Shown here in pieces: positions 6,146 to 7,020 of a stretch of DNA of 7,020 nt. The stretch is from Rhizobiaceae bacterium (GTDB lineage Bacteria; Pseudomonadota; Alphaproteobacteria; Rhizobiales; Rhizobiaceae), in contig SCRB01000793.1 in the NCBI GenBank assembly GCA_004299545.1, forward strand, positions 1 through 7,020. Direction: 5' to 3'. The notes beneath the pieces are model-generated. The model was not told the origin of the DNA and did no database searches. It was given only the letters and a program-made list of their open reading frames with translations. The position numbers were made by a program, and so were the translations under genes. The stretch's first letter is position 1. Each line of letters starts with the position of its first letter.

Positions 6146-7020
6146 TCAGTCGATGTCTGCCACCGGCTGCTGAACGCCACCCTCGATCCGTTGCGAGAGC
6201 GAAGCTTCCATGAAATCGTCGAGGTCGCCGTCAAGCACGCCCTGTGGGTTTGTGTTCTCGACCCCGGTGCGCAGATCCTTCACCAACTGGTACGGCTGAA
6301 GGACGTAAGAGCGGATCTGGTGGCCCCAGCCGATATCGGTCTTGGAAGCCTCGGTGGCGCTGGCCGCCTCCTCGCGCCGCTTCAATTCTTCCTCATAGAG
6401 CCGCGAGCGCAGCATCTCCCACGCGGTCGCGCGGTTCTTGTGCTGGGAGCGTTCGGCCTGGCAGGCAACCGCTATGCCTGTCGGTATATGCGTGATGCGT
6501 ACGGCGGAATCGGTCGTGTTGACATGCTGGCCGCCGGCACCGGACGAGCGGTAAGTGTCGATGCGGACGTCCGATTCGGGGATCTCGATCTGTATCGAGT
6601 CGTCCACGACGGGATAGACCCAGACACTGGCGAAGGAGGTGTGGCGCCTGGCGTTGGAATCGTAGGGCGAAATCCGAACAAGACGATGAACGCCTGACTC
6701 CGTCTTAAGCCAGCCGTAGGCATTATGCCCCTTCACGAGGATGGTGGCCGACTTGATGCCCGCCTCCTCGCCATCGTGGATCTCGAGCGTCTCGACCTTG
6801 AAGCCGCGACGATCGGCCCAGCGGGTGTACATGCGCAGGAGCATCGCCGCCCAGTCCTGGCTCTCGGTCCCACCCGCGCCGGCATGCACTTCGAGATAAG
6901 TGTCGTTCGCGTCAGCCTCGCCCGAGAGCATCGTCTCGATCTGGCAGGCGCGCACCTCGGCCGAAAGCGCCCTTATGGCAGCCTCCGCCTCCGCGACGAT
7001 GTCCTGATCGCCCTCTTCCT
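6146..7020 (-). CDS. prfB: Peptide chain release factor 2 (RF2), N-terminus outside window
   Basis: The frame is open from the right edge (about 7018) to TGA at 6146-6148, about 290 residues; the start and most of domain 1 lie beyond the window. The GTG at 6953-6955 is internal, since family-like helical sequence continues upstream of it. RF2 recognises UGA and UAA stop codons in the ribosomal A site and triggers peptide release. Seen: the domain 2 segment [12 protein letters not shown] and [13 protein letters not shown], with SPY (6662-6670) at the place of the SPF stop-codon tripeptide; then [20 protein letters not shown] with the catalytic GGQ (6527-6535); QAERSQHKN; and KDLRTGV near the end. 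The C-terminal tail runs some residues past the E. coli protein and ends in VADID. SPY appears to be normal for alphaproteobacterial RF2. Whether the gene has the autoregulatory +1 frameshift cannot be seen, because that region is not included. The gene ends in TGA, one of its own codons, and converges with the M23 gene. Confidence 0.5.
   Translation of the reverse strand, partial: EEGDQDIVAEAEAAIRALSAEVRACQIETMLSGEADANDTYLEVHAGAGGTESQDWAAMLLRMYTRWADRRGFKVETLEIHDGEEAGIKSATILVKGHNAYGWLKTESGVHRLVRISPYDSNARRHTSFASVWVYPVVDDSIQIEIPESDVRIDTYRSSGAGGQHVNTTDSAVRITHIPTGIAVACQAERSQHKNRATAWEMLRSRLYEEELKRREEAASATEASKTDIGWGHQIRSYVLQPYQLVKDLRTGVENTNPQGVLDGDLDDFMEASLSQRIEGGVQQPVADID

Noticed and set aside
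6953..7020. GTG at 6953-6955 as a start for a short RF2-like protein (such as a ribosome rescue factor)
   Set aside because: The same frame continues upstream to the window edge with acidic helical sequence typical of RF2 domain 1, so this is a full RF2 cut by the window.
1..7020. Search by eye for CRISPR arrays, insertion sequences, tRNA/rRNA genes, phage genes and toxin-antitoxin pairs
   Set aside because: No regularly spaced repeats, transposase frames, tRNA-like cloverleaf ends or small paired genes were seen. All sequence outside short intergenic gaps is accounted for by five housekeeping or envelope genes.

Overview
The window looks like an ordinary chromosomal segment of an alphaproteobacterium, most likely of the order Hyphomicrobiales (Rhizobiales; Brucella/Phyllobacterium/Rhizobium-like). 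The reasons are a GC-rich composition with strong third-position G/C, a release factor 2 with alphaproteobacterial wording (SPY tripeptide, C-terminal [13 protein letters not shown]), a Bcp/PrxQ of the alphaproteobacterial DDTSGCT type, and an M23 peptidase whose membrane-proximal region resembles the rhizobial/brucellar version. The assignment comes from remembered protein families, not from a database search.

Layout, left to right: (1) 1-620, plus strand, the 3' part of a CitE-like CoA-ester lyase gene (HpcH/HpaI aldolase superfamily). (2) A 37-base convergent gap, then 658-4101, minus strand, a very large AsmA/YhdP-type (DUF3971) envelope protein. (3) A divergent promoter region of about 160 bases, 4102-4264. 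(4) 4265-4732, plus strand, bcp, a one-cysteine PrxQ peroxiredoxin. (5) 4733-4844, a 112-base intergenic region rich in small inverted repeats, which probably holds the end of the bcp transcript and the promoter/leader of the next gene. (6) 4845-6095, plus strand, a membrane-anchored, coiled-coil M23 metallopeptidase with a TTG start. (7) A 50-base convergent gap, then 6146 to beyond 7020, minus strand, prfB (peptide chain release factor 2), cut at its N-terminus by the window edge.

Two genes concern the cell envelope: the AsmA-like protein (inferred inter-membrane lipid transport or outer-membrane homeostasis) and the M23 peptidase (inferred cleavage of peptidoglycan cross-bridges). Bcp is a cytoplasmic peroxide scavenger, RF2 ends translation at UGA/UAA, and the lyase belongs to carbon metabolism. 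Nothing shows that they form one functional system. All complete genes have intact frames and key residues. I see no mobile element, CRISPR array, RNA gene or phage sequence, and no evidence of an undescribed system. The points most worth a second look are the alternating inverted repeats at 4756-4805, the hairpin that could hide the ribosome binding site of the M23 gene, and the uncertain start of the AsmA-like gene.
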